A stretch of DNA of 64,000 nucleotides from JACJVV01 sp964581515. GTDB taxonomy: Archaea; Nanobdellota; Nanobdellia; Woesearchaeales; JACJVV01. This document shows, piece after piece, positions 26,783 to 35,646 of the stretch (position 1 is the stretch's first letter; the number at the start of each line of letters is the position of its first letter). The position numbers and the translations under genes are program-made. The DNA lies in contig CAZOOV010000002.1 of the NCBI GenBank assembly GCA_964581515.1, positions 124,001 through 188,000 on the forward strand, in the 5' to 3' direction. The notes beneath the pieces were generated by a model. That model searched no databases. It saw only the letters and a list, made by a program, of their open reading frames with translations, and was not told where the DNA came from.

Positions 26783-27808
26783 ATGGCTAAAATCATAGAT
26801 CTGGACCCTGAAACAAGAAAGAATAGACATATCTGTGATTATATCATCACAACAAATTCTGAAGCATTGGATGCTTTGACACCAGAAATGGAAAGAAAGT
26901 TTGAGCAAGATGAAGTATATGAACAACTTGAAGAGATGGTACAATACTTTAAAGATACAAAAGAAAGTAAACAAAACGAAAATAAATTTAAGAAAGGCGC
27001 AGTAACTGCCGTTAAATATTGGGCAATACCTATCGCTATTGGAGCAGCGGCTGGTTTTGTTAAAGGAAAAGTTGCAGATGGAGCTGTTCTTGAACAAACA
27101 GTATTACATGGCGTATATCAAACAGCGATACTATCTACACTATTTGGACTTAAAGCAATAAATAAAAGCAAAAAGATGAAAAGATTTGGACAAAATCTTA
27201 AGAGCGCATATACAAAAGGATGGGAAGCATTTAGAGAAGTAATTGAAGAAAAAGCACAGCAAAATAATGATGAAGAAGGAGGACAGACATTAATCAATGT
27301 TCTTGAGACTTTTGGAAATGGCATAAAATATTCTGTGATGGACCCAGACACTGCTGCAAAAACAGATGTCTTAAATTTCATAGGAGGATATAAACCAAAA
27401 GATCCTAATCCAAAATATGTTTCTGTTGCATCAGGAATATTTGGAGTTGTAAAATGGGGATTTTCTGGATGGTTACTAAATGTACTTACACCAGGAGCAT
27501 ATTTCTCACTTGATCTTGCAGCAAGCACAGGTGCAGCGACACATATGGCAAATAAAGCATTAAGTGCACATGAAGGAAAAGAACAAACTGTCATGAAAAA
27601 TAGTTTTTATGAAATCATTGAAGGAATGGATGATAATGAGAAATTACAGCTTAAAGGGGCACTTGTAAAAAGATGGTACGGTACAGAATCAAGGCTAGAT
27701 GATCTTGCAAATGGAACAAATGGAAGAGATGCACAGACAATCACACCTGAACCTTTAGGAAGACTTGAATCTCATGAATACAGAAGAACATCAATAAATG
27801 CAGATTAA
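26783..27808 (+). CDS. Hypothetical membrane-associated protein, paralog of the next gene
   Basis: 341 residues, unknown family. Order: acidic helical N-terminus, a Gly/Ala-rich hydrophobic segment at about 76-92 (AIPIAIGAAAGFVKGKVADG), then a basic stretch, YSVMDPDTAAKTDVLNFIGGY, a second hydrophobic stretch (GVVKWGFSGWLLNVLTPGAYF), and near the end QLKGALVKRWYG. The same landmarks occur in the same order in the gene at 27897, so the two are paralogs. Weak hydrophobicity suggests membrane-active or hairpin-inserted segments rather than a transporter. Confidence 0.75.
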   Translation: MAKIIDLDPETRKNRHICDYIITTNSEALDALTPEMERKFEQDEVYEQLEEMVQYFKDTKESKQNENKFKKGAVTAVKYWAIPIAIGAAAGFVKGKVADGAVLEQTVLHGVYQTAILSTLFGLKAINKSKKMKRFGQNLKSAYTKGWEAFREVIEEKAQQNNDEEGGQTLINVLETFGNGIKYSVMDPDTAAKTDVLNFIGGYKPKDPNPKYVSVASGIFGVVKWGFSGWLLNVLTPGAYFSLDLAASTGAATHMANKALSAHEGKEQTVMKNSFYEIIEGMDDNEKLQLKGALVKRWYGTESRLDDLANGTNGRDAQTITPEPLGRLESHEYRRTSINAD

Positions 27809-27896
27809 TATTAGCACAAATAAATTAAATTGATGATAATAATAGAACAATAATATATTGACAATTAATTAATAATAGAATAATAGGTTAATCAAA

Positions 27897-28763
27897 ATGG
27901 CTGAAGAAGAAAAACCACAAGAAAATCAAGAATCACAAACTGAGGATGAGCCTCAAGCATTTAATCCTAGAGAAATGGTCAATTCATACAAGAGAAGAGT
28001 ATATGCAAAACAGATGGAATCAGTATCCCAGGACAATCATGAACTGTTTAGCGGAACAGGAATAATTACAAAGCTTGAAGATATCCTAAAAGAAAAATTT
28101 GAACAATATAATGGTGAGAAAAAAGAGAAAGATGAAGCTACTATCTCAGACAAAGTATGGGAGGACATCAAAACAATAGGAATACCTGTTGCAATAGGTG
28201 CAGCTATTGGCCTTGGAAGAGGATTTATCAATGGCGGAGAAGAAGCTGCTGCTCAAATGGCAAGACAAGGAGCAATGCATGGTCTTGTTCCTGCAATGAC
28301 TGTAAGATATGGTGGCAAACTTGTAGTGGATAAGGCAAAATCATATATCAAAAGAAAAGCAAAACCAGATGGACTTCTGATGTCAGTGCTTTATGGAGTC
28401 AAATATGATTTTACAGACCCTCAGACAAAAGCAGAAAATTATGTAATGAACCTTGTAAGAGGAGAAGAGACAAGAAAATTTCAGACGTATGGAAAAATGC
28501 TTTCACCATTTGGTGTTGCTATCTTATTTGATATTGGTTCAACCGTATGGAATATCCTGCCAGGAATTAACATGAGCGGATCATATGCAGGACTGATAGG
28601 TGGACTAGCAACTGCGTCAAGACTAGGTGATGACTTCAAAGAAAACCATGAGCTTAAGTATGAACTGCAAGAAGACGGAAAAGTTATAGCAGACCTTAGC
28701 CATGATCAAAGAAAGCAGCTTGTAGGAGCACTTGCCAAAAAGTGGTATGGCAAGGATAAATAG
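27897..28763 (+). CDS. Hypothetical membrane-associated protein, paralog of the previous gene
   Basis: 288 residues. It shares with the preceding gene the segments IGIPVAIGAAIGLGRGFINGG, YDFTDPQTKAENYVMNLVRG, a second hydrophobic stretch (FGVAILFDIGSTVWNILPG) and the C-terminal LVGALAKKWYGKDK. The N-terminus is Glu/Gln-rich and probably disordered. The genes are 88 bases apart on the same strand. A T-rich run (TTTTTCTTGTAATTTTTT) follows the stop and may terminate transcription. Function unknown. Confidence 0.75.
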   Translation: MAEEEKPQENQESQTEDEPQAFNPREMVNSYKRRVYAKQMESVSQDNHELFSGTGIITKLEDILKEKFEQYNGEKKEKDEATISDKVWEDIKTIGIPVAIGAAIGLGRGFINGGEEAAAQMARQGAMHGLVPAMTVRYGGKLVVDKAKSYIKRKAKPDGLLMSVLYGVKYDFTDPQTKAENYVMNLVRGEETRKFQTYGKMLSPFGVAILFDIGSTVWNILPGINMSGSYAGLIGGLATASRLGDDFKENHELKYELQEDGKVIADLSHDQRKQLVGALAKKWYGKDK

Positions 28764-28960
28764 ATTTTATTCTTTCTTAAAGTCTTTTTCTTGTAATTTT
28801 TTATGATTCTTTTTATGACTCTTTTTAAGATTCTTTAAAAAAAACAATACAAAAAAATTAGAAAAAAATTAGAAATTAAATATAAGTTTACTAAATATTT
28901 CTCCCATGGTGATTACCTATTACCAGTATTATAAAAAAGTTGTGATAGTAACTAGAATAA

Positions 28961-29806
28961 TTATGCTTTTCTTAACTTCAACTTTTTACTTATGACTGCG
29001 CCTGCTACTACAGAAGCAATTGTGACTCCTGCATACTTTAAGTGTTTCATGTTCTGCGCTGTATTAATCTCTGCAATCCTTGATACATAAGGATATTCAA
29101 TATCAACCATATCTGTAACAACACTAAACATCTGTGCTTGTGCTTCCCTGTAATCTTTTGCTTGCCTTTTCATGAATTCCTCAACCATCATGTCAGCAGT
29201 CATTATACCTTCCATGATAATAGTTTTTCTTGCTGTAAAATTCTCGATGTTAAGAGGATTCTTTGTAGAAACAACATATTCAAGTGAAGTCTTCAGTTTT
29301 GCCCTTGCTATTGCAGGTTCAGGCATGAGTGCAGTCTCACTTGCTACTTTCCTAGGATCAAGATGATATACCTTGTTAGGTGGCATATCATATGGTGCGA
29401 ATCTTTCATTAGGCATATAGAATTCTTCTCTTACTCCAAGAATATCTATTGCAGAATAATCAGTTATATCTCTTTGATCATCAACAATATAAGCATGTCT
29501 TCCAATTATATTAATTGCTGTTTGCCATTTTTCTAATTCTGCTTTAAGTGATGGCAAAGATTTATTCTCTTCATCACCATCAAGCATTCTTTGATAATCT
29601 TTAACTGCATGATATAAATCCCATCCTACTGCAAGCGGAGCTGCGCCTAACGCTTTTGCACCCAGGCTTATTGCTTTACCTGTAATGAGATCTTTTCCTA
29701 ACTCTCTTAATTTTTCAGGATCAGCAAGCTCTTTTCCAAGCTCAACTAATCTATCTTTATCTGGAATAAGATCTTTTCTTTTTTGAAGTAGTTCATCTTT
29801 GTCCAT
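28961..29806 (-). CDS. Hypothetical tail-anchored protein
   Basis: 281 residues. A charged helical N-terminus (MDKDELLQKRKDLIPDKDR) precedes a short hydrophobic patch (AISLGAKALGAAPLAVGW). The C-terminus YAGVTIASVVAGAVISKKLKLRKA is a single hydrophobic helix followed by basic residues, typical of a tail anchor with the body in the cytoplasm. The middle holds an aromatic/proline segment (EEFYMPNERFAPYDMPPNKVY). No family recognised. It is convergent with the paralogous pair before it. Confidence 0.7.
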   Translation of the reverse strand: MDKDELLQKRKDLIPDKDRLVELGKELADPEKLRELGKDLITGKAISLGAKALGAAPLAVGWDLYHAVKDYQRMLDGDEENKSLPSLKAELEKWQTAINIIGRHAYIVDDQRDITDYSAIDILGVREEFYMPNERFAPYDMPPNKVYHLDPRKVASETALMPEPAIARAKLKTSLEYVVSTKNPLNIENFTARKTIIMEGIMTADMMVEEFMKRQAKDYREAQAQMFSVVTDMVDIEYPYVSRIAEINTAQNMKHLKYAGVTIASVVAGAVISKKLKLRKA

Positions 29807-29919
29807 ATTAGACGTATAATGATATGAGATATATAAAAATTATCTAGATAGAGAGGATGATAGGGTAAAAAGGGCAATATTTATATAATATGAATATAAG
29901 ATTTATATATTATAATAAG

Positions 29920-30699
29920 ATGATGGGAAAAAAGAGGTCTCAAGTTAGTGTGTTTATAGTAATTGTATTAATCTTTGTAATTCTTTTAATTTTATTCTTA
30001 AGCATGAGACAATATGATATGCATAGTGGAAGCTATGAAGCAAACTATGATGCAAGAGTTGTGAAAAGCTACCTTGATAATTGTATTGATATTGGAAATA
30101 AAGAAGTGCTTGTAGAATTTGGAAGACAAGGAAGCATGATTGAGATGAGAGACCCTTATCTCATGTTTACATTAAACAATATTACAACAAACATAAGCTT
30201 GCTTTATTATGAAGGAGATGTAACTCTTGGAACATTGAGAGAATGGGAAGGGAATCTTTCAGATGCAATAGAAGATAGTGCATTGGCTTGTCTTGATGCA
30301 GACGAATTATCTCAATATAATCTAAATAATTCAATGATTGATATTACAGTGACTGCAATAGATAAGCATACAAAAGTGGAAGTTGAATTACCTGTTCAAG
30401 CCACTACTGCAGATGGTGAATTCCAGATAATTGAACCTTACACATACATATATGAAGTCAACCTAATTTATCTTTATGATGATGTTCTTGGAGTAATGAT
30501 AATGCATTACTTTGATCCTTACGCGATGGATTTCAAATATTTGACAGAACTCAATACAAGCATTGATTTCACAGCTTACAATGATACAATTGTTTATACC
30601 ATCGCTGAATTGAATTCCAATATGAACGATATGCCATACATTTTCAATTTCGCTGCAAAGTTCAACCACACATGGATGGGTGATCCTAATGCAGAGTAA
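29920..30699 (+). CDS. Pseudopilin-like membrane-anchored protein
   Basis: 259 residues from ATG 29920. The upstream ATG 29890 lies before the transcription start predicted from TTATATAA at 29881-29888, so it is rejected. The N-terminus MMGKKRSQVSVFIVIVLI resembles the DPANN class of short basic N-termini followed by Q-V/I-S/T and a long hydrophobic helix, related in style to pilin class III signals. The extracytoplasmic part has one Cys pair (NCIDIG...LACLDAD) and a strand-rich end. It overlaps the next secreted-protein gene by 11 bases, so the two are co-translated and may assemble together. Confidence 0.75.
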   Translation: MMGKKRSQVSVFIVIVLIFVILLILFLSMRQYDMHSGSYEANYDARVVKSYLDNCIDIGNKEVLVEFGRQGSMIEMRDPYLMFTLNNITTNISLLYYEGDVTLGTLREWEGNLSDAIEDSALACLDADELSQYNLNNSMIDITVTAIDKHTKVEVELPVQATTADGEFQIIEPYTYIYEVNLIYLYDDVLGVMIMHYFDPYAMDFKYLTELNTSIDFTAYNDTIVYTIAELNSNMNDMPYIFNFAAKFNHTWMGDPNAE

Positions 30700-32977
30700 A
30701 AATATCTTTGTAATTACTGCATTAATAATGATAATAGTCCTATGTAGCTTATGCTACGCTCCAATCTCAGAAGAAGAAGGAACTTTTGACGAAGAGAGCG
30801 GAGAATGCATCAATTGTAATATAGATGATATCTCTTCTGATTATTCTGGCTCAGTCAATTGTAACCCTCGTTGTACTACAACAAGTGGTGATACAATAAC
30901 AGGACAGATTACAAATAGAGACCCATTGGCAATAACTGGAGGCAGCATGACACAAAGCGATGGGACACATGTGGCTGGTACTTTTGTTGCAGATGATTCT
31001 TCTGGAGAGACAAATATTCAAGTCTTGCAAGGAACTGCTACAATCAGCAGTACTAATAGTGATCCAATAACACTTTCTGGTCAGAATGAAGTTACTATAG
31101 GAAGTGATGGCAGTATCAGTGGAACAAGCCAGACAGGCTCAATAATACAAACTTCTGAGCAGATTCCAATCAATAATGGACCTGTAAGCTGGACATATGA
31201 ACCATTGCATATATCAAGAAGTTCCACTACATCAACAGGAACAGGAAGTGAGACAGGAGATGATGATGAGGATGATGATGACGATAACGGAGACTCAGGA
31301 GATGGAACCACTAGTGACACAAGTGGTAATTTAGGAATGGATATAGGAGATGACTATGATCTTGATGATATTGATTTAAGCTTATCTTCAGGTATGACAA
31401 TAAATGATGATGGAACAATCGATATCACAGAGGGCACAACATTAGAAATGAATGGACTTAGTCTTGGCGCTCTTGATGATATAAATGCATATTCTACAGA
31501 TGGAATAACAACAATACTTGGAGATCATTATGTTCTTGATAGTGATGGAAACCTTATAATTGCAAGTGGAGGAAACCCCTCTTACTCATCACATGGAACA
31601 GATGGATTGAGTACTAATGGAGTACTTGGCATAGGTCCAGGAAATCTTGATATCAATGGTGAAACTGAAATCTCATCTGACTTTCCAATGACATTATACA
31701 CTACTGGAACAACACTTGATTCAGATGATCTATCAGAGATACAGATGTCAGGTATTGATTTAATGCAGTATGATATTATAGGTGACCCCTTAAGAGGACT
31801 TGGTGATGTAGTTACAAGCTCTGCTGAAGTTACTGGTGATTTTCTGTATACAGGAGCATTGAGCGTCTATGACCTGCTTCAGAATGATGAGAAAAGAGTT
31901 GGTAGATCAAATGGTTTTTCTGAAGATGGAACATCACATGATTATTATAATGCATTTCAAGTAGATAGTCTTCTTTCAGGAAGTGCTAATGGATATTTCC
32001 TACATCAAGAGGAAGGATGGTTTGTTAGAGCAGGTTATGAAGGAGGAGTAGGACTCATAAGCAGTGATGAAGGCACAACTTATAATGTCAAAGAATCACT
32101 TACAACAGGCTATAGATTAACAGAAGATTGGTCAACAGAAGTAGGACTTTCACATAGTTATGCAAATCGTGGAGATGAAGGGTCAAGAACAGAATATACA
32201 GGTTATTTAGGATTAAATTATGAACTTGATCAAAGCGGTCAAGAGGATGATGGTATGAGTTTAAGTGATATCAATCTAAGAGGAAGATATCAATATACAT
32301 CAAGTCCTGGTGGAAATGAAGAGACAATAGGAGGTAGCGTAACCCTACGTTTTGATGAAGGAGGAGATGATGTAATAAATCCTGCTGCAGATCCAAGTAA
32401 CACTCCTGAACAAAGATCAAAAGAAGATAGAAGTGCAGAATCAGAATCATCACTTAGTGTTACATTAGGATATTATGGGAATCTCAATGCAGATACAGGT
32501 AATTTAATCAGCACATATCCGGAAGTAAATGTACAATATCAACAAGGCATTGTTAATGCAGAAGGTTCTATAAGATTAAGAGACACCTCGCTTAGTACAG
32601 ATGAGAATGCAGTTACAGGAAGAGGTATACAAGCAAGTGCAAGGACATATATTGATGTTGGAACATATGATTTACAAGATAGCGCATGGACAAGTTGGAC
32701 TCAATTAGAAGATGTTAATGTACAACCATTTGCAGGAATAAGTTATGATGACACTGGAAACAATGAAAATGATATAGGATATGAAACAGGAGTAAGAGCA
32801 ACATTTACATTGCCAGAATGGGAATGGTTAAGATTTATTGCAGGCAGTACTGCACCATTAGAATTAGGATATGCTGATAGTTATACTAGCGATGATGATA
32901 GTGCTTTTGACCTTTATGAGATGGATGGATGGTTTGTAAGATTTGGTATCGCAGTACCTCTTGGTGGAAATAAATAA
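30689..32977 (+). CDS. Secreted protein with beta-barrel-like C-terminal domain
   Basis: 762 residues from ATG 30689 (GGGTGATC lies 4 bases upstream; a GTG at 30680 is an alternative). The signal peptide ends near CYAPIS. Then come two Cys-x2-Cys-like sites, a Ser/Thr/Gly/Asp-rich repetitive stretch, and an acidic linker of Asp/Glu at about residues 190-205. The last 350 residues are amphipathic strands rich in Gly and Tyr (WFVRAGYEGG, LTTGYRLTEDWSTEVGLSHSY, TGYLGLNYELD, SVTLGYYGNLN, WFVRFGIAVPLGGNK). The pattern resembles outer-membrane beta-barrels or autotransporters, unexpected in an archaeon. Confidence 0.75.
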   Translation: MQSKNIFVITALIMIIVLCSLCYAPISEEEGTFDEESGECINCNIDDISSDYSGSVNCNPRCTTTSGDTITGQITNRDPLAITGGSMTQSDGTHVAGTFVADDSSGETNIQVLQGTATISSTNSDPITLSGQNEVTIGSDGSISGTSQTGSIIQTSEQIPINNGPVSWTYEPLHISRSSTTSTGTGSETGDDDEDDDDDNGDSGDGTTSDTSGNLGMDIGDDYDLDDIDLSLSSGMTINDDGTIDITEGTTLEMNGLSLGALDDINAYSTDGITTILGDHYVLDSDGNLIIASGGNPSYSSHGTDGLSTNGVLGIGPGNLDINGETEISSDFPMTLYTTGTTLDSDDLSEIQMSGIDLMQYDIIGDPLRGLGDVVTSSAEVTGDFLYTGALSVYDLLQNDEKRVGRSNGFSEDGTSHDYYNAFQVDSLLSGSANGYFLHQEEGWFVRAGYEGGVGLISSDEGTTYNVKESLTTGYRLTEDWSTEVGLSHSYANRGDEGSRTEYTGYLGLNYELDQSGQEDDGMSLSDINLRGRYQYTSSPGGNEETIGGSVTLRFDEGGDDVINPAADPSNTPEQRSKEDRSAESESSLSVTLGYYGNLNADTGNLISTYPEVNVQYQQGIVNAEGSIRLRDTSLSTDENAVTGRGIQASARTYIDVGTYDLQDSAWTSWTQLEDVNVQPFAGISYDDTGNNENDIGYETGVRATFTLPEWEWLRFIAGSTAPLELGYADSYTSDDDSAFDLYEMDGWFVRFGIAVPLGGNK

Positions 32978-33075
32978 TTTAAATCAATTTCTAAAAGATA
33001 AGAAAATTAATAAGAAGTATTAATAAAAGCATTAATAATAAAATAGTAATAAAAATTTAACCTTAATAATCAATC

Positions 33076-33762
33076 TTATTTATCCACAGGAAAAAAACCA
33101 ATACTGCCTTGAAAATATTTTGGATTTCCTGGTTTATAAGAACAGAAAAACATCCCGCTTTTATTTGCTTGAGCAAATGTTTTTTCTTCTAATTGTGAAA
33201 CATTAACTGGAACCCATGCACTCATTGTGCTGTCTCTAACACTTCTGTGCTCTCCTTTTTTCTTATAATCTTGTTGAGAATCTCCAGTATCATACATCAT
33301 AAGAATATGTCCACGATTGCTGTTTCCTTCTGTCATGACAATTGATGTATCATGTCCTGCTGCTTTAAGTAAAGACCAGTAAAGAACAGTAAAGTCTTAG
33401 AAATATCATTCCTAGTTTATTAGGGTTTCTCTGGGAAACTGGATACCATGGATTAATTCAGGATCATATCTCTGCCCAGTATAATCTTTCATATCATGTT
33501 CGCTAAGTGCGTATTTTAGTCCAGCTGCCTGCAAAGCGTTATAGATACCTTCAGGAGTCTTGTCTTCAACTGTGCTTAGGAATTCAACTACTGCTGGATC
33601 CTTTGGAGTTACATAATCAGTAATGCTTGAAAGATTCTTTCTAGAATACGTATGGTCTGCAACAGGCTTTGTTGCTAGTGGTGGAAGTGTTGTAGTACAA
33701 CCTGAACCAAGAGCTAAAGCTGCAATAATTGATACTAATCCAGAAACTTTGCCCCCTATCAT
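33076..33762 (-). pseudogene. Broken transglutaminase-like lipoprotein gene
   Basis: Two fragments in the same frame are separated by three stops within 18 bases (TAG 33412-33414, TGA 33406-33408, TAA 33397-33399). The first fragment has a lipobox (LALGSGC) and ITDYVTPKDPAVVEFLSTVED...GIQFPRETL, the approach to the catalytic loop of transglutaminase-like proteases. The second continues DFTVLYWSLLKAAGHDTSIVM and RGHILMMYD, the usual downstream part with its histidine. The family normally has D-C-x-D-F at the junction; another frame reads NDISK there, with TCT (Ser) where TGT (Cys) is expected. Either a true pseudogene or an assembly error. Confidence 0.75.
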
Positions 33763-33884
33763 AATATAGTTATTATGAAATTTGGTATTTATATACTTTT
33801 CGGTTTTTTACCACTAAATAGTAGTTATTTTTTAAAGGAAACTATTTGGCAAAGTTTATAAAAGACAGCTAAAGAAAGATTAAT

Positions 33885-34856
33885 ATGAGAAAGATATTAT
33901 TGATATTATTATCATTAGCATTACTTCTATTATTATCAGGATGTGATCCAGAGTATGAATGCAGGGTCAGCAGAGATGATGATTGCAAAGTTGATTCAAA
34001 TAGGATGGCATCACATTACTGCCAGATATATAATCCATTTTACAGTTTAGGAGATAAAGTCCCAGATTATTGCCTAGAGAAATGCGTTGAAAGAAGCGGA
34101 CTGATAGATAAGATGGATGAAGGATGCGTTATAGTTGATCTTGCTTATTCTTCTTTTAACACAACAAAAGGCATGGGAAGCACGCCAATAATATATACAA
34201 CATTGCTGAATATTGGTTATGAAGAAGTGGAAGAGGAAGAAGAGGAAGAAGAAGAGGAAGAAGAATTCAAAGGCATCAAGGAATGTGAGATGATTTCAGA
34301 CTGTAATAAAATATGTAGAGGTTCTGTCGTAATCAAGCAGACATGCAATCCTGACATATACAAATGTGAAGATACATTTACAAAAGAAGATTGTAGCACT
34401 TTGTCATGGAGCTTCAAAGGTAAGGATTATCCTAAATTATGTTCAGAAGGTGAATGCATATCAGATATTGAACAGCTAAAAGAAGATAGGGACACCCTAA
34501 GAGATGAGTACAATAATATCAGTGCAATAAAACAGGAATTGACAAACAAAGCATTGACATATGATGATTATTGCTTAAAAGGACTAGCAAATGCAATGTC
34601 ATTATTATTTTCTGATGCATTGAAATATGGGACAGTAAGTGATTCCGTATTAACTTTTGTGATTACACCTATGAAAATATTATACAATGAAGGTATGAAA
34701 GAATTCGAAAATACTGACTCTTCTATGAATATCACTGCATGGTACTGCAACATGAAAGAATATGCATATGATGAGATAGACAGAGCTAATGAAGAGAGTA
34801 CTGAGTTAAAAGAAGAGATAAAAGAGTATGATGAGAAGATAAAAGAGTTAAAGTAA
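33885..34856 (+). CDS. Cysteine-rich lipoprotein with poly-glutamate tract
   Basis: 323 residues. A signal with lipobox LLLLLSGC predicts lipid anchoring outside the cell. About sixteen cysteines lie in the first 190 residues, interrupted at about residue 115-127 by a run of glutamates encoded by GAA/GAG repeats. Residues about 190-220 and 290-323 are coiled-coil-like (EQLKEDRDTLRDEYNNI, ESTELKEEIKEYDEKIKEL). TTTATAAA at 33855-33862 is 22 bases before the ATG, so the leader is minimal. No family recognised; a structural surface lipoprotein is inferred. Confidence 0.8.
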   Translation: MRKILLILLSLALLLLLSGCDPEYECRVSRDDDCKVDSNRMASHYCQIYNPFYSLGDKVPDYCLEKCVERSGLIDKMDEGCVIVDLAYSSFNTTKGMGSTPIIYTTLLNIGYEEVEEEEEEEEEEEEFKGIKECEMISDCNKICRGSVVIKQTCNPDIYKCEDTFTKEDCSTLSWSFKGKDYPKLCSEGECISDIEQLKEDRDTLRDEYNNISAIKQELTNKALTYDDYCLKGLANAMSLLFSDALKYGTVSDSVLTFVITPMKILYNEGMKEFENTDSSMNITAWYCNMKEYAYDEIDRANEESTELKEEIKEYDEKIKELK

Positions 34857-34899
34857 AGTTCTTTGTTTTATTTAAAATTATTAAGGAGTTATATATAAT

Positions 34900-35319
34900 A
34901 TGATAGAATTCAATCCTGATGGAAGCATAAAACTTCCTGGAAGTATTGCAGAAGAGAAAGATAAGAAAAACTATAGGATGAGGAGTACAAGATGCGCAAG
35001 TGTTAGAAAAGAACTTGTGAGTAAATACCCACCTAAAACATGCAAGCTTCATGTAAAACTTTCTGAAAGAATAAATGATCCAAAATGGATAGAACTTGCA
35101 TTTGATAAATTCAGAACTAATGCAGAAACACCAGTAAAAGTTGTAAAGATAGATGATAAGGAATATGATATAGAGATAGGAAGCAACTTTAGGAGATGTA
35201 GTGAATGTAATATGCTTGTTGGCAGACTTCGAGACATACTTGATGGAAATGTGATTGTTGACAAAGGAAGCTGTACATTCAAAGAAAGAGAATTCTGTTA
35301 TGAAGATTATTTTGAGTGA
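34900..35319 (+). CDS. Small cysteine-containing protein with MIEFNPDGSIKLP N-terminus
   Basis: 139 residues, cytoplasmic. The N-terminus MIEFNPDGSIKLP is almost identical to that of the UvrD-like helicase of this window (MIEFNPDGSLKLP), although the rest is unrelated. The centre is basic (RMRSTRCASVRKELVSKYPP, then KTCKLHVKLSERI). A zinc-ribbon-like pair CSEC occurs near residue 106, with two more cysteines (GSCTFKEREFC) behind it, so a four-cysteine metal site is likely. AAGGAGTT lies upstream. Nucleic-acid binding is a guess from charge and the Cys motif. Confidence 0.75.
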   Translation: MIEFNPDGSIKLPGSIAEEKDKKNYRMRSTRCASVRKELVSKYPPKTCKLHVKLSERINDPKWIELAFDKFRTNAETPVKVVKIDDKEYDIEIGSNFRRCSECNMLVGRLRDILDGNVIVDKGSCTFKEREFCYEDYFE

Positions 35320-35416
35320 AGTAAAAACACTAAATAGGTTAGAATATAGGTTAAAAAAGGCTAAAATTGGGTGAAAAAAAGCTTTATTTGCCTTATTTTG
35401 GTTAGAATACGTAACA

Positions 35417-35646
35417 CTTATAAATGGATTGCTACCTAAGTAAATTAGGAAAAGAAATAACAAAAATTTGTTCATTTAATCGTTTGAGATATCATGAACA
35501 ACATTAAATTACTACCCTTCCAAACTTATTGGAATCAATGGGCTTACCGTAGGAACAAATTTTTGAGCTTGAAAATCACTGGTGATATTCACAAGTGAAT
35601 CTTATAAACTAAGATAAACAAGTTCTTTTTCTGGAGAGAAATTAAA
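35417..35646 (+). promoter_or_regulatory. Promoter and structured 5' leader of the DEAD-box helicase
   Basis: CTTATAAA (35417-35424) predicts a start near 35450 and a leader of about 200 bases, far longer than other leaders here. Inside, CAAAAATTTGTTC (35461-35473) pairs perfectly with GAACAAATTTTTG (35553-35565). The enclosed 79 bases hold ATTTAAT/ATTAAAT and TTCCAA-ACTTA-TTGGAA hairpins and CTAC/GTAG. This is a compact multi-branch fold. No start codon-led ORF of useful size lies in it. The 327-base gap from 35320 otherwise holds nothing recognisable. Confidence 0.6.

Noticed and set aside
33368..33397. Three 10-base repeats (AGTAAAGAMC type) at the pseudogene break
   Set aside because: On the coding strand they spell DFTVLYWSLL, a normal conserved stretch of the family, so the repeat is likely coincidence of codon use.
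34226..34268. GAA/GAG microsatellite as a phase-variation switch
   Set aside because: The units are in multiples of three and encode glutamate, so length changes would not switch the reading frame.
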